Of a stretch of 64,000 nucleotides of DNA, positions 25,702-35,038 are shown one piece after another. Made by a program: the position numbers and the translations under genes. The stretch lies in NCBI GenBank assembly GCA_017534745.1, contig JAFXVX010000014.1, forward strand, positions 62,001 through 126,000, given 5' to 3'. Within the stretch, counting starts at the first letter, position 1; each line of letters begins with the position of its first letter. This stretch comes from Bacteroidales bacterium (GTDB lineage: Bacteria; Bacteroidota; Bacteroidia; Bacteroidales; UBA932). The notes under the pieces were generated by a model that was not told where the DNA came from, did no database searches, and saw only the letters and a program-made list of their open reading frames with translations.

Positions 25702-27093
25702 ATGGCACGTTTTCTTGACCCGCCCAAGGCGAAGGACCCGATTCCGGCTGAAAAAGTAGATAAAGAGTACAAGTCGATGAGGCTCAAGGTCTTCCTTGGA
25801 GCCTTCCTCGGCTACGCCGGCTATTATCTTGTGAGAAAGAACCTGTCTCTGGCAGCCCCCGACATGATCAACGACGGCATCCTCGACCCCGGCAAGGTCG
25901 GTCTTGCGATGTCTGCCGTGTCCATAGCCTATGCATTCAGCAAATTCGTCATGGGCAGCGTGTCAGACCGCTCCGATGCACGCAAATTCCTTTGCGTCGG
26001 TCTCGTCCTGTCAGCCCTCACGATGCTCGGGCTCGGCATTATGCCGTTCGGTACCAACACCGCCCTCAACACGGCCGTCATCTTCATCCTGATGCTGGTC
26101 GTCGGCTGGCTCAGCGGATTCGGATGGCCACCCTGCGGGCGTATCATGGCCCACTGGTTCAGCCAGAACGAGCGAAGTTTCAAGATGAGCATCTGGAACG
26201 TCTCGCACACGATAGGCAGCTTCGCCCTCGGCTTCCTCGCCATCGCAGGCGTCGCCCTTGCGGCCGACCTCGGCGTCGCGCAGACCTGGAGGGGCAACTT
26301 CGTATTCCCGTCGATCATAGCGATGGTGATAGCCCTCTTCTGCTGGTGGGCGATCCGGGACACGCCGGAGTCCTGCGGCCTTCCCTCCGTCGCGGACTGG
26401 CGCAATGACCACAGCGGCGTCAAGTCCAAAGGCGCAGCCGGCGAAAAGCTCCCGTTCAAGACGCTGTTTGTTGATTACGTCCTCAAAAACAAGCTCCTCT
26501 GGATTGTCGCAATCTCCAACGTCGCCGTCTATATGGTGCGCTACGGCATCGGCGACTGGGCGCCTACCTACCTGCAGACCAAGGGGATAATGACCGCCGC
26601 CGAGAGCAAGGTCGCCTTCTCCGTCCACAACATAGTGGGCGCCGTCGGCACCATTGCCTGCGGCTGGGCGACCCAGAAGATTTTCAAGGGACGCTGCGCT
26701 CCGATGAATGTAATCTGCATGTTCCTCTGCGGCCTGGGAGTCGTCCTCTACTGGATGATCGGCGCGGACATCGTCCACGTTTCACCCGCCATGCAGAAGG
26801 TGTTCGTCTATGTGGCCCTCTGCCTGATAGGCTTCTTCATCTACGGTCCTGTGGCCCTCACCGGAGTCCAGGCGCTCAGCCTCGTGCCGAAAAACGCGGC
26901 CGGCACCGCCGCCGGATTCGTCGGGCTCTTCGGCTACTTCGTGGGTGATGCCGTCTGCTCCAAGATCCTCGTCGGCGGCATTGCTTCACGCGCATCCTGG
27001 GATGCCGCGATGCTCTCCGTCGCCATAGGCTCCATTATCGGTGTCTTCCTCTGCGCGCTCCTTATCCCGAGCGAGAAGCGCCTTGCGGCGTAA
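25702..27093 (+). CDS. glpT: Glycerol-3-phosphate transporter (GlpT-type MFS antiporter)
   Basis: 463 residues, 12 predicted membrane segments. The sequence follows E. coli GlpT closely in recall: FLGAFLGYAGYYLVRKNLSLA, VSIAYAFSKFVMGSVSDRSDAR, GFGWPPCGRIMAHWFSQNER, RDTPESCGLPSV, LLWIVAISNVAVYMVRYGIGDWAPTYL, FIYGPVALTGVQALSLVPKNAAGTAAG. The Arg residues that bind phosphate in the organophosphate:phosphate antiporters lie in the YYLVRKN and MVRYGI segments. It would import glycerol-3-phosphate in exchange for phosphate across the inner membrane. An ATG at 25663 would add an unlikely leader. It reads divergently from grpE. Confidence 0.93.
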   Translation: MARFLDPPKAKDPIPAEKVDKEYKSMRLKVFLGAFLGYAGYYLVRKNLSLAAPDMINDGILDPGKVGLAMSAVSIAYAFSKFVMGSVSDRSDARKFLCVGLVLSALTMLGLGIMPFGTNTALNTAVIFILMLVVGWLSGFGWPPCGRIMAHWFSQNERSFKMSIWNVSHTIGSFALGFLAIAGVALAADLGVAQTWRGNFVFPSIIAMVIALFCWWAIRDTPESCGLPSVADWRNDHSGVKSKGAAGEKLPFKTLFVDYVLKNKLLWIVAISNVAVYMVRYGIGDWAPTYLQTKGIMTAAESKVAFSVHNIVGAVGTIACGWATQKIFKGRCAPMNVICMFLCGLGVVLYWMIGADIVHVSPAMQKVFVYVALCLIGFFIYGPVALTGVQALSLVPKNAAGTAAGFVGLFGYFVGDAVCSKILVGGIASRASWDAAMLSVAIGSIIGVFLCALLIPSEKRLAA

Positions 27094-27112
27094 CGGACTA
27101 AAATACTGCCTT

Positions 27113-28018
27113 ATGAAAAAGCTGCTATGGATATTGCTGGCGGCCATATCCATTTTTGCGGGATGCGAAAAGACAGGGATTCATTCTACGTCAACATCTC
27201 CCAAAACGCCCCCGCCACCGGAACCCAAATCAAGGTTCTACGCATACCGGGACAATCTGTTAATCGGCGGCTATGTCTATACCACGGAAGGATTTGAGGG
27301 GAAGCGACCGGCCATTATATTCTGCACCGGCCTTGATGCTTCGTATGCTGCAACAGAGCCTTATGCCATTGCCGCGGCCGATTTGGGTTATATTTCCTGC
27401 TGCTTTGATTTCTGCGGCGGGCCGGACAATAATATGACCAGCTTGAGCGGTGGCAAAAAGTCCGATAATTCAATTCTTACCGAGCTGTTGGACCTCGACG
27501 CTGTCTATAAAGTTATTTCGGCCCGTGAGGATGTCGATCCGGACAATATCATCGTGACGGGCGGCAGCCAGGGAGGTCTTGTCGCTGCTCTTTATGCCGC
27601 GCGGCACCCTTCGGACATCAGGGCTCTGGGGCTGCTGTTCCCCGCCTTCAATCTTCCCGACCTTGTACGGAACGGGGTGCGTGACAAGATCGGCGACGTC
27701 GATCTCAATTTGATTCCGGACGTTTTCTTTCCTCAGGAATTCGAAGGTCACAAGTTTTATAAGAAGTATCTGGTCGATGCCATGACCCTTTATCCTTTCG
27801 AGGAGATAGATGCATTTAAGGGTCCGGTCCTGATCATTCACGGGGATACGGATACCATAGTCCCGTATTCCGTTTCAGAGCAGGCCGCGGAAATATATGA
27901 CACCGCCCAATACTATCTTATCCCCGGTCAGGGCCACGGTTTCGACGCCGCAGGGACGGCCAAGGCAATTGAATATCTTGAGGACTTTCTCTCGGATTTG
28001 ATTCCGGATCAAGCGTAA
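27113..28018 (+). CDS. Alpha/beta hydrolase lipoprotein
   Basis: 301 residues from the ATG at 27113, with lipoprotein signal MKKLLWILLAAISIFAGC and a Pro-rich linker (KTPPPPEPK). The alpha/beta hydrolase core has the nucleophile elbow GGSQGG (Ser152), an acid in HGDTDTIVP (probably Asp247) and a His in GQGHGF (His275). It resembles the dienelactone hydrolase / acetyl-esterase type serine hydrolases. The substrate is unknown; the location is the outer or inner membrane facing the periplasm. It is 19 bases after glpT and may be co-transcribed with it. Confidence 0.85.
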   Translation: MKKLLWILLAAISIFAGCEKTGIHSTSTSPKTPPPPEPKSRFYAYRDNLLIGGYVYTTEGFEGKRPAIIFCTGLDASYAATEPYAIAAADLGYISCCFDFCGGPDNNMTSLSGGKKSDNSILTELLDLDAVYKVISAREDVDPDNIIVTGGSQGGLVAALYAARHPSDIRALGLLFPAFNLPDLVRNGVRDKIGDVDLNLIPDVFFPQEFEGHKFYKKYLVDAMTLYPFEEIDAFKGPVLIIHGDTDTIVPYSVSEQAAEIYDTAQYYLIPGQGHGFDAAGTAKAIEYLEDFLSDLIPDQA

Positions 28019-28021
28019 GCT

Positions 28022-28108
28022 ATGAACAACAGGATTCGGAAATTGATCTTGGAAAGCCAGGTGCCGGGAAAGAAGTACACGGCCACCCCGGTCGTGCTTC
28101 GCTATTGA
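28022..28108 (+). CDS. Possible 28-residue peptide
   Basis: A short frame MNNRIRKLILESQVPGKKYT ending ATPVVLRY. The segment KKYTATPVVLRY loosely resembles the KxxYxxPxxxR start of the peptides at 732 and 37705, but it lacks the acidic Trp tail. It could be a truncated relative, a leader peptide, or chance. Confidence 0.25.
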   Translation: MNNRIRKLILESQVPGKKYTATPVVLRY

Positions 28109-28123
28109 TTTGAATTTTTTTTA

Positions 28124-28131
28124 TAACTTTG
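28124..28131 (+). promoter_or_regulatory. Probable -7 box of the phosphoesterase-SusC/D operon
   Basis: TAACTTTG fits TAnnTTTG. It lies 34 bases before the start codon at 28158, after a run of T. No TTTG is found at the right distance upstream, so the -33 element is weak or absent. Confidence 0.4.
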
Positions 28132-28157
28132 CAGATTACTAACCATGTAAAGACACT

Positions 28158-30125
28158 ATGTGTTCTTCGTATTTTTCGCGCTGCGCAGGTGCAGCCCTTC
28201 TATTGGCGGCGCTCTTTGCCGGCGTCGCCTGCAAAAAGGAGAAGAGCTCCTGGGACGAATCTTTCAACGTCTCCGGGGTCATTCTCCCGGAGGTCATTGA
28301 AACGACCCTCGGGGCAAATCTGGAGTTTGGTTTTGTCGGCGGCCATGGCCCGGTTATGGGCGACGAGATCGTATTCGACGGAACGGAGACATTCCGTTGC
28401 GCCATTGCTTCCGTTTCCGACGACAGCTTTTCCTTCACTCTTGGTGATGATGTTGCCAGCGGCGACTACCGCGTGACCATCGAGCGGGGCGGTGTCTCCC
28501 GGGGCATCGGCCGTACCCAGCTCATCGTCACGACCGGCATCGATATCGATCCTGCGGAGTTGGAAGAGGGGACGACCGTCTATGGTCAAGTGTCCGCCAA
28601 GGGCGTAGGCCTTGAGGGCGTCGTCGTGTCGGACGGAGAGCAGGTCGCCGTGACGGATGCCGACGGTATCTACGGTTTGGTCTCCACGAAAAGCCGCGGC
28701 TATGTTTTCGTCTCTGTCCCTTCCGGTTACGAGCCGATCTCCAACGGCGTGCTTCCGAGGATCCACAAGCAACTGACTTCTGCCGCCAATGTGGCGGAAA
28801 GGGCTGATTTCGCCCTCGTCGAGACTTCCGGACAGGAGAATGCAAGGATCCTTCTTCTCGGTGACATCCACCTCGCGAGGCGTACCAACGACCGCGCCCA
28901 GTTCTCCACCTTTGTTTCCGACATCAACTCCTATATCGCCGCCCACAGCGGTGAGAAGCTTTACGGCCTCACCCTCGGCGATATGACCTGGGACCTCTAC
29001 TGGAAGACCAACAACTACTCCTTCCGGGAGTACCTCCAGGAGATGGGCGCCATCAGGAACCTCCTCATCTACCAGACCATCGGAAACCACGACCACAGTA
29101 TGTACTACCCCGGAGACGACAAGACTGTCAAGGATTACACCCGTGAAGTTTCTCCGAATTACTACTCCTTCAATGTCGGCGGAGTCCACTGTGTGGTCCT
29201 CGACAACGTCGAGTGCACCAATTCCGTCAGGACGACCGACGGCAAGGGTAACCCCTGCTACGAGAGGGCCTACACCGCCAACATCGTGTCAAAGGAGATC
29301 CAGTGGCTTCAGAGTGACCTGGCGCAAGTTCCGACGACGACCCCCCTCGTTGTCACGATGCACATCCCGATGTACAACCCTGACGGTTCGTTCAGGATGG
29401 GTTCCGCGATCTCTTCCCAGTTCGAGTCCATACTCTCGCAGTACCAGACCGTCCACCTTTTCACCGGCCACACCCACACAGTCTATAACAACGACAAATC
29501 CGCCTCCAACCACATTTTCGAGCACACCAGCGGCGCCGTCTGCGGCACCTGGTGGTGGAGCGGTTACGAGACCCCGGGCGTCCATATAGGCCAGGACGGC
29601 TCTCCGGGAGGCTATGCCATCCTCAATCTTAACGGCGGGGACTTCTCCTGGCAGTTCAAGGCGACCGGCAGTGACACCGACTATCAGTTCCGTACCTACG
29701 ACCGCAATGAGATTCTCATAACTCCTGAGAAATACGTTCCCTCGGGCAGTTCCACTTCCCAGGCCACTTTCAAGAGCCAGGTCCCCACACGCTGGAAGAC
29801 GGAAAACAAGACCAACGAGGTCTTTATCAACGTGTGGAACTGGGATCCTTCCTGGAAGGTGGAGGTGACGGAAGGAGGAGACGCCCTGGATGTCCACCAG
29901 ATCACTGAGATGGACCCCCTTCACATCATAGCCTACAATGCAAAGCGCCTCAACAAGAACTCGGAAGCCGGTTTTGCCACAACAGCAAACTGCCATATGT
30001 TCTGGGTCAGGGCGTCCGCTCCGGATTCCACCCTTGAGATCAAGGTGACCGACGGCTTCGGCAATGTTTATACCGAGACCATGACAAGGCCCAAACCATT
30101 CGACATTGAAACTTACATTAAATAA
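28158..30125 (+). CDS. Calcineurin-like phosphoesterase lipoprotein (with N- and C-terminal Metallophos-associated domains)
   Basis: 655 residues with a lipoprotein signal (lipid Cys in FAGVACKKEK). The first 220 residues are beta-sandwiches, including a transthyretin-like segment (GLEGVVVSDG, VTDADGIYGL). The two-metal phosphoesterase core follows: GDIHLARR (about 235), GDMTWD (about 274), GNHDHS (about 310), and MHIP with TGHTHTVY (about 436). A C-terminal beta domain (MetallophosC type) ends the protein. It would hydrolyse a phosphomonoester or diester outside the inner membrane. It is the first gene of the run leading into susC/susD, ending 9 bases before the SusC-like start, so it probably processes the substrate of that transporter. 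Confidence 0.88.
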   Translation: MCSSYFSRCAGAALLLAALFAGVACKKEKSSWDESFNVSGVILPEVIETTLGANLEFGFVGGHGPVMGDEIVFDGTETFRCAIASVSDDSFSFTLGDDVASGDYRVTIERGGVSRGIGRTQLIVTTGIDIDPAELEEGTTVYGQVSAKGVGLEGVVVSDGEQVAVTDADGIYGLVSTKSRGYVFVSVPSGYEPISNGVLPRIHKQLTSAANVAERADFALVETSGQENARILLLGDIHLARRTNDRAQFSTFVSDINSYIAAHSGEKLYGLTLGDMTWDLYWKTNNYSFREYLQEMGAIRNLLIYQTIGNHDHSMYYPGDDKTVKDYTREVSPNYYSFNVGGVHCVVLDNVECTNSVRTTDGKGNPCYERAYTANIVSKEIQWLQSDLAQVPTTTPLVVTMHIPMYNPDGSFRMGSAISSQFESILSQYQTVHLFTGHTHTVYNNDKSASNHIFEHTSGAVCGTWWWSGYETPGVHIGQDGSPGGYAILNLNGGDFSWQFKATGSDTDYQFRTYDRNEILITPEKYVPSGSSTSQATFKSQVPTRWKTENKTNEVFINVWNWDPSWKVEVTEGGDALDVHQITEMDPLHIIAYNAKRLNKNSEAGFATTANCHMFWVRASAPDSTLEIKVTDGFGNVYTETMTRPKPFDIETYIK

Positions 30126-30134
30126 AGGAAAGGA

Positions 30135-33100
30135 ATGCTGACACCTTTTTTGAGAAAAACGGTCCTTGCCATCGCCCTGCTCGCCACCTTTGTCAAGGTG
30201 AGCGCGCAGAACGGCGTCGGCGGTACCGTATATGATACAGACAAGAGCGTCACGATGATGGGCGCAACTGTCAGCGTCGAGGGGAAGCAGGTCTTCGCGA
30301 CGACCGACCAGGATGGAAAATACTCCATCCAGGCGGCTCCCGGCGATGTCCTGCTCTTCCAGTTCATGGGTTACAAGGACAGCCGTGTGACTGTCGGTAC
30401 GGCGGCCAATTACGATGTCGTTCTTGTTCCCGACAGCCAGGCCCTCTCCGAGTCCGTCGTCACGGCCCTCGGCTTGACCCGCGAAAAACGCTCCCTCGGA
30501 TACGCCGTCGTGGATCTTTCCGGCGACGAACTCAACCAGTCCCAGTCCAGCAACTGGCTGGGAGGTATGGAAGGAAAGGTTCCCGGAGTGCAGTTCAACA
30601 AGGCCTCCGGCCCCATGTCCTCTACCCGCGTGATTGTCCGCGGCGATCCTTCGCTCTCCGGCAACGGCTCGGCACTTTTCGTCGTGGACGGAGTGCCGAT
30701 CGAGTCGGGGATGATCGCCAACGCTTCAGGTTCGACCTATTCCAATCAGGATGCCCCTGTCGATTTCGGTGACAACGGTTCCGACCTCAACCCGGACGAC
30801 ATCGAGTCCGTCACCGTCCTCAAGGGAGCGGCGGCGACGGCTCTCTACGGTTCCCGTGCCGGTAACGGCGCAGTCATTATCACGACCAAGTCCGGCTCCA
30901 AGCAGAAGGGTATAGGGATTACCTACTCCACCCGTTTTACGGCGGATGTTCCCGGCTACTGGCCTGATTTCCAGACGACTTACGGCCCTGGTACCGACCT
31001 TGGTCTCGATGAATACGTCCTTTGGAATTTCAACCCTGAGGGTCTCAGCCGCCACTACAGCCGCTACGCTTTCGGCGAGGCCTACGATCCCTCCAAGATG
31101 CGTTACCAGTGGAACAGTATCATCGACTGGGAGACCGGCGAGATGCAGCGTACCCCCTTCGTCTATTCTGACGACTGGTACAAGGGGCTGTTCCGCACCG
31201 GTACGACGTGGGAGAATTCCCTTTCTATCGACGGCGGCACGGAGAAGGGTATCCGCGTCCGCGTTGCGGCCAACATGGCCCAGAACAAGTGGATCCTCCC
31301 CAACACCGGCTACAACAGGAACTCCATCTCCTTCTCCTTCAAGTCCCCGATCGGTAAGCGGATCGAGTTCAACGCCAAGGTCAACTACTATATGACCGAC
31401 TCGGACAACCTCCCTTCGGCCGCCTACTCCAACAACGGCGTCATGTACCAGCTGATGTGGAACAGGACCAACGTGCCGATGTCGGCCTACGCCGACGAGT
31501 ATTTCTCCGGCCGCTGGAACAGGGAGGCCTATCAGGATCCTAAGCGCTGGCTCATCGCCCAGGAGGAGTATTACAATCCTTACCGCGTCCTCTACGAGAT
31601 GACCAACACCCAGGACAAGGACCGCGTCTTCGGAAACGCCGGCTTCCACATCAATATCTGGAAGGACAAGATAACTCTCGACCTCAAGACGGGTCTCGAC
31701 ATTGTCAACGAGTTCCGTACCCAGAGGAAGCCTTACTACACCTATAACTATCCTCAGGGATGGTACAGGGAGCAGTCCAACTATGTGGCCCAGTTCAACA
31801 CCGACTTCCTCTTCAAGTACACGGACGCTTTCTTTGCGGACCGCTTCACCCTTACGGCAGCTTTCGGTGGCAACAACATGACCTACCAGCGCCGCAGCCA
31901 CACCTTCACGATAGACAAACTGGAGGTCGAAGGCGTCTATAACGCCTCCAACTATCCCGCCGAAACCATTCCCGACGAATCGTTCTACCGGGCCAACAAG
32001 GTAGTCAACAGCCTTTACGGAATGCTCTCCCTCGGCTGGGACGACATGGTCTATCTGGACGTCACCGCGCGTAACGACTGGACTTCGACCCTTTCTCCCG
32101 GCAACAGGTCCTACTTCTACCCTTCGGTGAGTGCATCTGTCATCCTTGACAAGATATTCGGACTTCCCAAGCTGACGGGAGGCAAGGTGAACCTTCTGAA
32201 GCTTCGCGCCTCCTGGGCCAACGTCGGCCGCGACACAAGCCCTTACGCGATTTCCTACAGCTACACCAACACCGATTTCCCCGGCGGATACCGCCCGGCG
32301 GCGACCCTGCCCGACTACTACCTCAAGCCGGAAAACGTCGCGACCTGGGAAGTCGGTCTCGAAGCAAAGTTCTTCCAGAACAGGCTCATATTCGACTTCG
32401 CCGCCTACAGTTCCGATGTGACGAACCAGATTTATGACCGCCCGGTGGACTACATCACAGGTGCCAAGTACTACACTTCGAACATCGGCCTCATCAGGAG
32501 CCAGGGTCTTGAGTTCGCCCTCTCGGGTACGCCCATAAAGACCAAGGACTTTTCCTGGACCATAAGTATCAACGCCTCGACTTCCCGCACGGTACTCAAG
32601 AAGATGTACGACGGGTGGGACAACTCCCAGCCTCATCAGACCGACATGGGTACGACCATCGGCTCGCGACTGTATATATATAATTATGTAGGCAGGCGAA
32701 TGGGTGAGCTCTGGGGCAAGGGTCTTACCATTGCGCCGGAAGGCTCGTACATCCTCGGCGAGGACGGTTCGAAGATCGACTGCTCCGGTCAGGTCGTGAT
32801 CGACTCTTCGACCGGCCTTCCCTCGATGTCCGACGAGCTCCGCTACCTCGGCAACGTCAATCCCGACTGGATCGGCGGTATATCGATGAATTTCCGCTAC
32901 AAGGGATTCACGCTCAACACGACGTTCTCCGCCCAGGCCGGCGGAAAGACCTATTCGGTCTCCGCCGCTATCCTCGGCTACCAGGGAAAGCTTAAGAACA
33001 CCCTGGAAGGACGCCCCGACGGCCTCGTCGCCGACGGGGTCAACCTCGTAGGGACGGACGAGAACGGCAATGGCATCTACCAGGTCAACAAGACCCTCAC

Positions 33101-33419
33101 GAGCGACATCGAGTCCTACTACGCCAACTACGCGGCCAACCGCTACAACTTCAAGGAATACATCTACGACAACTCCTTCTTCAAGTTCAAGGAGCTGACG
33201 CTCAGCTATGATTTTCCGAAGAAATGGATGGAGGCGACGAAGGTCCTACAGGGTATCTCCCTGTCCTTCTACGCCACCAACCTGTTCTGCCTCACCAAGT
33301 ATCCGTTCTTCGATCCCGAAGTCACGGGATTGAACGATGCCACCGCCAAGAGGGGTATCGAGTCCGGATCTTTCCCGATGTCCCGTTCCTACGGTTTCAG
33401 TGCCAAAATAAAATTCTGA
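30135..33419 (+). CDS. SusC/RagA-family TonB-linked outer membrane transporter
   Basis: 1094 residues with signal peptide. A carboxypeptidase-like beta-sandwich (GGTVYDTDKSVTMMGATVSV, FQFMGYKDSRV) precedes the plug domain. The plug carries the SusC hallmarks: VVTALGLTREKRSLGYAV, VRGDPSLSGNGSALFVVDGVPIE (interrupted by short insertions) and SVTVLKGAAATALYGSRAGNGAVIITTK. The barrel continues to a final aromatic-containing strand (SYGFSAKIKF). It imports a bound ligand through the outer membrane using TonB energy, with the SusD-like lipoprotein 5 bases downstream as lid. The ligand is unknown; the adjacent phosphoesterase suggests a phosphorylated compound. Confidence 0.95.
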   Translation: MLTPFLRKTVLAIALLATFVKVSAQNGVGGTVYDTDKSVTMMGATVSVEGKQVFATTDQDGKYSIQAAPGDVLLFQFMGYKDSRVTVGTAANYDVVLVPDSQALSESVVTALGLTREKRSLGYAVVDLSGDELNQSQSSNWLGGMEGKVPGVQFNKASGPMSSTRVIVRGDPSLSGNGSALFVVDGVPIESGMIANASGSTYSNQDAPVDFGDNGSDLNPDDIESVTVLKGAAATALYGSRAGNGAVIITTKSGSKQKGIGITYSTRFTADVPGYWPDFQTTYGPGTDLGLDEYVLWNFNPEGLSRHYSRYAFGEAYDPSKMRYQWNSIIDWETGEMQRTPFVYSDDWYKGLFRTGTTWENSLSIDGGTEKGIRVRVAANMAQNKWILPNTGYNRNSISFSFKSPIGKRIEFNAKVNYYMTDSDNLPSAAYSNNGVMYQLMWNRTNVPMSAYADEYFSGRWNREAYQDPKRWLIAQEEYYNPYRVLYEMTNTQDKDRVFGNAGFHINIWKDKITLDLKTGLDIVNEFRTQRKPYYTYNYPQGWYREQSNYVAQFNTDFLFKYTDAFFADRFTLTAAFGGNNMTYQRRSHTFTIDKLEVEGVYNASNYPAETIPDESFYRANKVVNSLYGMLSLGWDDMVYLDVTARNDWTSTLSPGNRSYFYPSVSASVILDKIFGLPKLTGGKVNLLKLRASWANVGRDTSPYAISYSYTNTDFPGGYRPAATLPDYYLKPENVATWEVGLEAKFFQNRLIFDFAAYSSDVTNQIYDRPVDYITGAKYYTSNIGLIRSQGLEFALSGTPIKTKDFSWTISINASTSRTVLKKMYDGWDNSQPHQTDMGTTIGSRLYIYNYVGRRMGELWGKGLTIAPEGSYILGEDGSKIDCSGQVVIDSSTGLPSMSDELRYLGNVNPDWIGGISMNFRYKGFTLNTTFSAQAGGKTYSVSAAILGYQGKLKNTLEGRPDGLVADGVNLVGTDENGNGIYQVNKTLTSDIESYYANYAANRYNFKEYIYDNSFFKFKELTLSYDFPKKWMEATKVLQGISLSFYATNLFCLTKYPFFDPEVTGLNDATAKRGIESGSFPMSRSYGFSAKIKF

Positions 33420-33424
33420 GTGGT

Positions 33425-35026
33425 ATGAAAAGACTGTATATATATTTCTTCACGGTCCTGGCTCTCATGGCCACGGCCTCGTGCACGAAGAATTTTGACA
33501 AGATAAACACCAATCCCAACAAGCTCCAGTACGGGGAGGCTCCGGCCACTGCCCTGTTCGAGCCGCTCATTTACGGGATAGGAATCAATAACCAGTACCA
33601 GGCCTGGTTCTTCGCCAACGAACTCGTCCAGGTTCACGCTTTCACCGGTGGCCAGACGACCCAGGTCCACCAGTACCAGGTGACAGACGGCCAGTGGCAG
33701 AGCCAGTGGGACAATTTCGCCCGCTATGGCTTCGATGCCCACCACATGATCAACCAGGCAATAGCCCAGGGAGACAAGTATATGGAGGCTCTCGGCCTTG
33801 TAATAAAGGTCTTCGAGCACTCCCAGCTGTCGGCCCTTTTCGGCGACGTGCCTTACAGGGAGGCCTACCAGCAGACGGCCAACACGGCTCCTGTCTTTGA
33901 CAGCCAGGAGGAGCTCCTCGACGAGTATGTGGCCGACCTCGACAGCGCCGCGACAATCCTTAAGCGCCATCCGGATGTCCTGAAGCCCGGCATTGACGGA
34001 CTTTACCAGAACAACTACACCCGCTGGATCAAGTTTGCCAATTCGCTGAAAATGCGTCTCCTGTGCCGTATGTCCGGCATCGACGACAGCTACTGGGCGG
34101 CCATCCAGGCGATGGTCGATGCTCCGGAGCAGTATCCTGTGTTCAGCGAGAACGCCGACAATGCTGCCGTTCCGTTCAAGGATGTCGATCCCTACCGTTC
34201 CTACTGGAAGCAGAACAACACGACGGAGTCCAACTTCGTGAACCACCGCTTCACCCAGACGATGATTGACATGATGGCGGAGTTCAACGCTTCCGGAAAC
34301 ACCACTTTCGAGGATCCGCGCCTTCAGATATATGCTGTCCAGAAGGGCGGTGTCTGGAAAGGCTCCCGCGGAGGTGTCCCTTCGGCGGACTTCAAGCAGT
34401 ACGACAACGGTTCGGCCGTCCCCAATTTCTCAGTGTTGACAAATTCCGGCGTGCCGGCCTTCCTGATGGATTATTCCGAAGTGCTCTTCATCCTCGCCGA
34501 GGGCGTGCAGAAGGGCAAGCTGACGGTGCCCGGGCAGACGGCTAAGTCTCTCTATGAGTCGGCCGTCAGGGCCAGCATCGACAAGTGGGCAACCTACGGT
34601 CTTCTGGCATCCAAGCCGATTTACGTGAGGAGCGCCGATGTCACCCAGCTGCTCGCCAGCTCGCTCGGTTCCTACGACAAAGCTGCCGCGCAGAACGAGA
34701 CCAGCGTCTTCTCCAGCGTCGAAGAACTGATAGCCTGCCAGAAGTTCATCTCGCTCTACTACTGCGGCTACGAAGTGTTCAACGAGTGGAGACGCACCGA
34801 GTACCCGGCCTTCGAGGTCGCCGACGGGACTTCGTCCAACGGCTACGAAGTGCCGACCCGTTTCGGCTATCCCAACTACACGGTCGCATCCAACAGCGCG
34901 CACGTTGCCGCCGCCCTTCAGCGCATGGGCGGTCCGGGCGCTGCCAACAATATGCATGTTAAACTCGACTGGTCGTTCGCCAAACTCAATGGCGGACACC
35001 GCCGGCCGCATCCCCTTCAGCAGTAA
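33425..35026 (+). CDS. SusD/RagB-like outer membrane lipoprotein
   Basis: 533 residues from the ATG at 33425, with lipoprotein signal MKRLYIYFFTVLALMATASC. The frame is open further upstream, but only inside the SusC-like gene. The sequence fits the SusD-like_2 subgroup: DKINTNPNKLQYGE, MINQAIAQGDKYMEALGLVIKVFEHSQLSALFGDVPYREA, NYTRWIKFANSLKMRLLCRMS, FLMDYSEVLFILAEG. It caps the SusC channel and binds the substrate at the cell surface. The C-terminus carries a short basic tail (GGHRRPHPLQQ). It follows SusC by 5 bases and precedes the next lipoprotein by 12. Confidence 0.93.
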   Translation: MKRLYIYFFTVLALMATASCTKNFDKINTNPNKLQYGEAPATALFEPLIYGIGINNQYQAWFFANELVQVHAFTGGQTTQVHQYQVTDGQWQSQWDNFARYGFDAHHMINQAIAQGDKYMEALGLVIKVFEHSQLSALFGDVPYREAYQQTANTAPVFDSQEELLDEYVADLDSAATILKRHPDVLKPGIDGLYQNNYTRWIKFANSLKMRLLCRMSGIDDSYWAAIQAMVDAPEQYPVFSENADNAAVPFKDVDPYRSYWKQNNTTESNFVNHRFTQTMIDMMAEFNASGNTTFEDPRLQIYAVQKGGVWKGSRGGVPSADFKQYDNGSAVPNFSVLTNSGVPAFLMDYSEVLFILAEGVQKGKLTVPGQTAKSLYESAVRASIDKWATYGLLASKPIYVRSADVTQLLASSLGSYDKAAAQNETSVFSSVEELIACQKFISLYYCGYEVFNEWRRTEYPAFEVADGTSSNGYEVPTRFGYPNYTVASNSAHVAAALQRMGGPGAANNMHVKLDWSFAKLNGGHRRPHPLQQ

Positions 35027-35038
35027 AAGGACAGGATT

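Noticed and set aside
30726..32636. A 636-residue open frame on the minus strand
   Set aside because: It lies antisense inside the SusC-like gene and shows no domain; it results from the GC-rich codon use.
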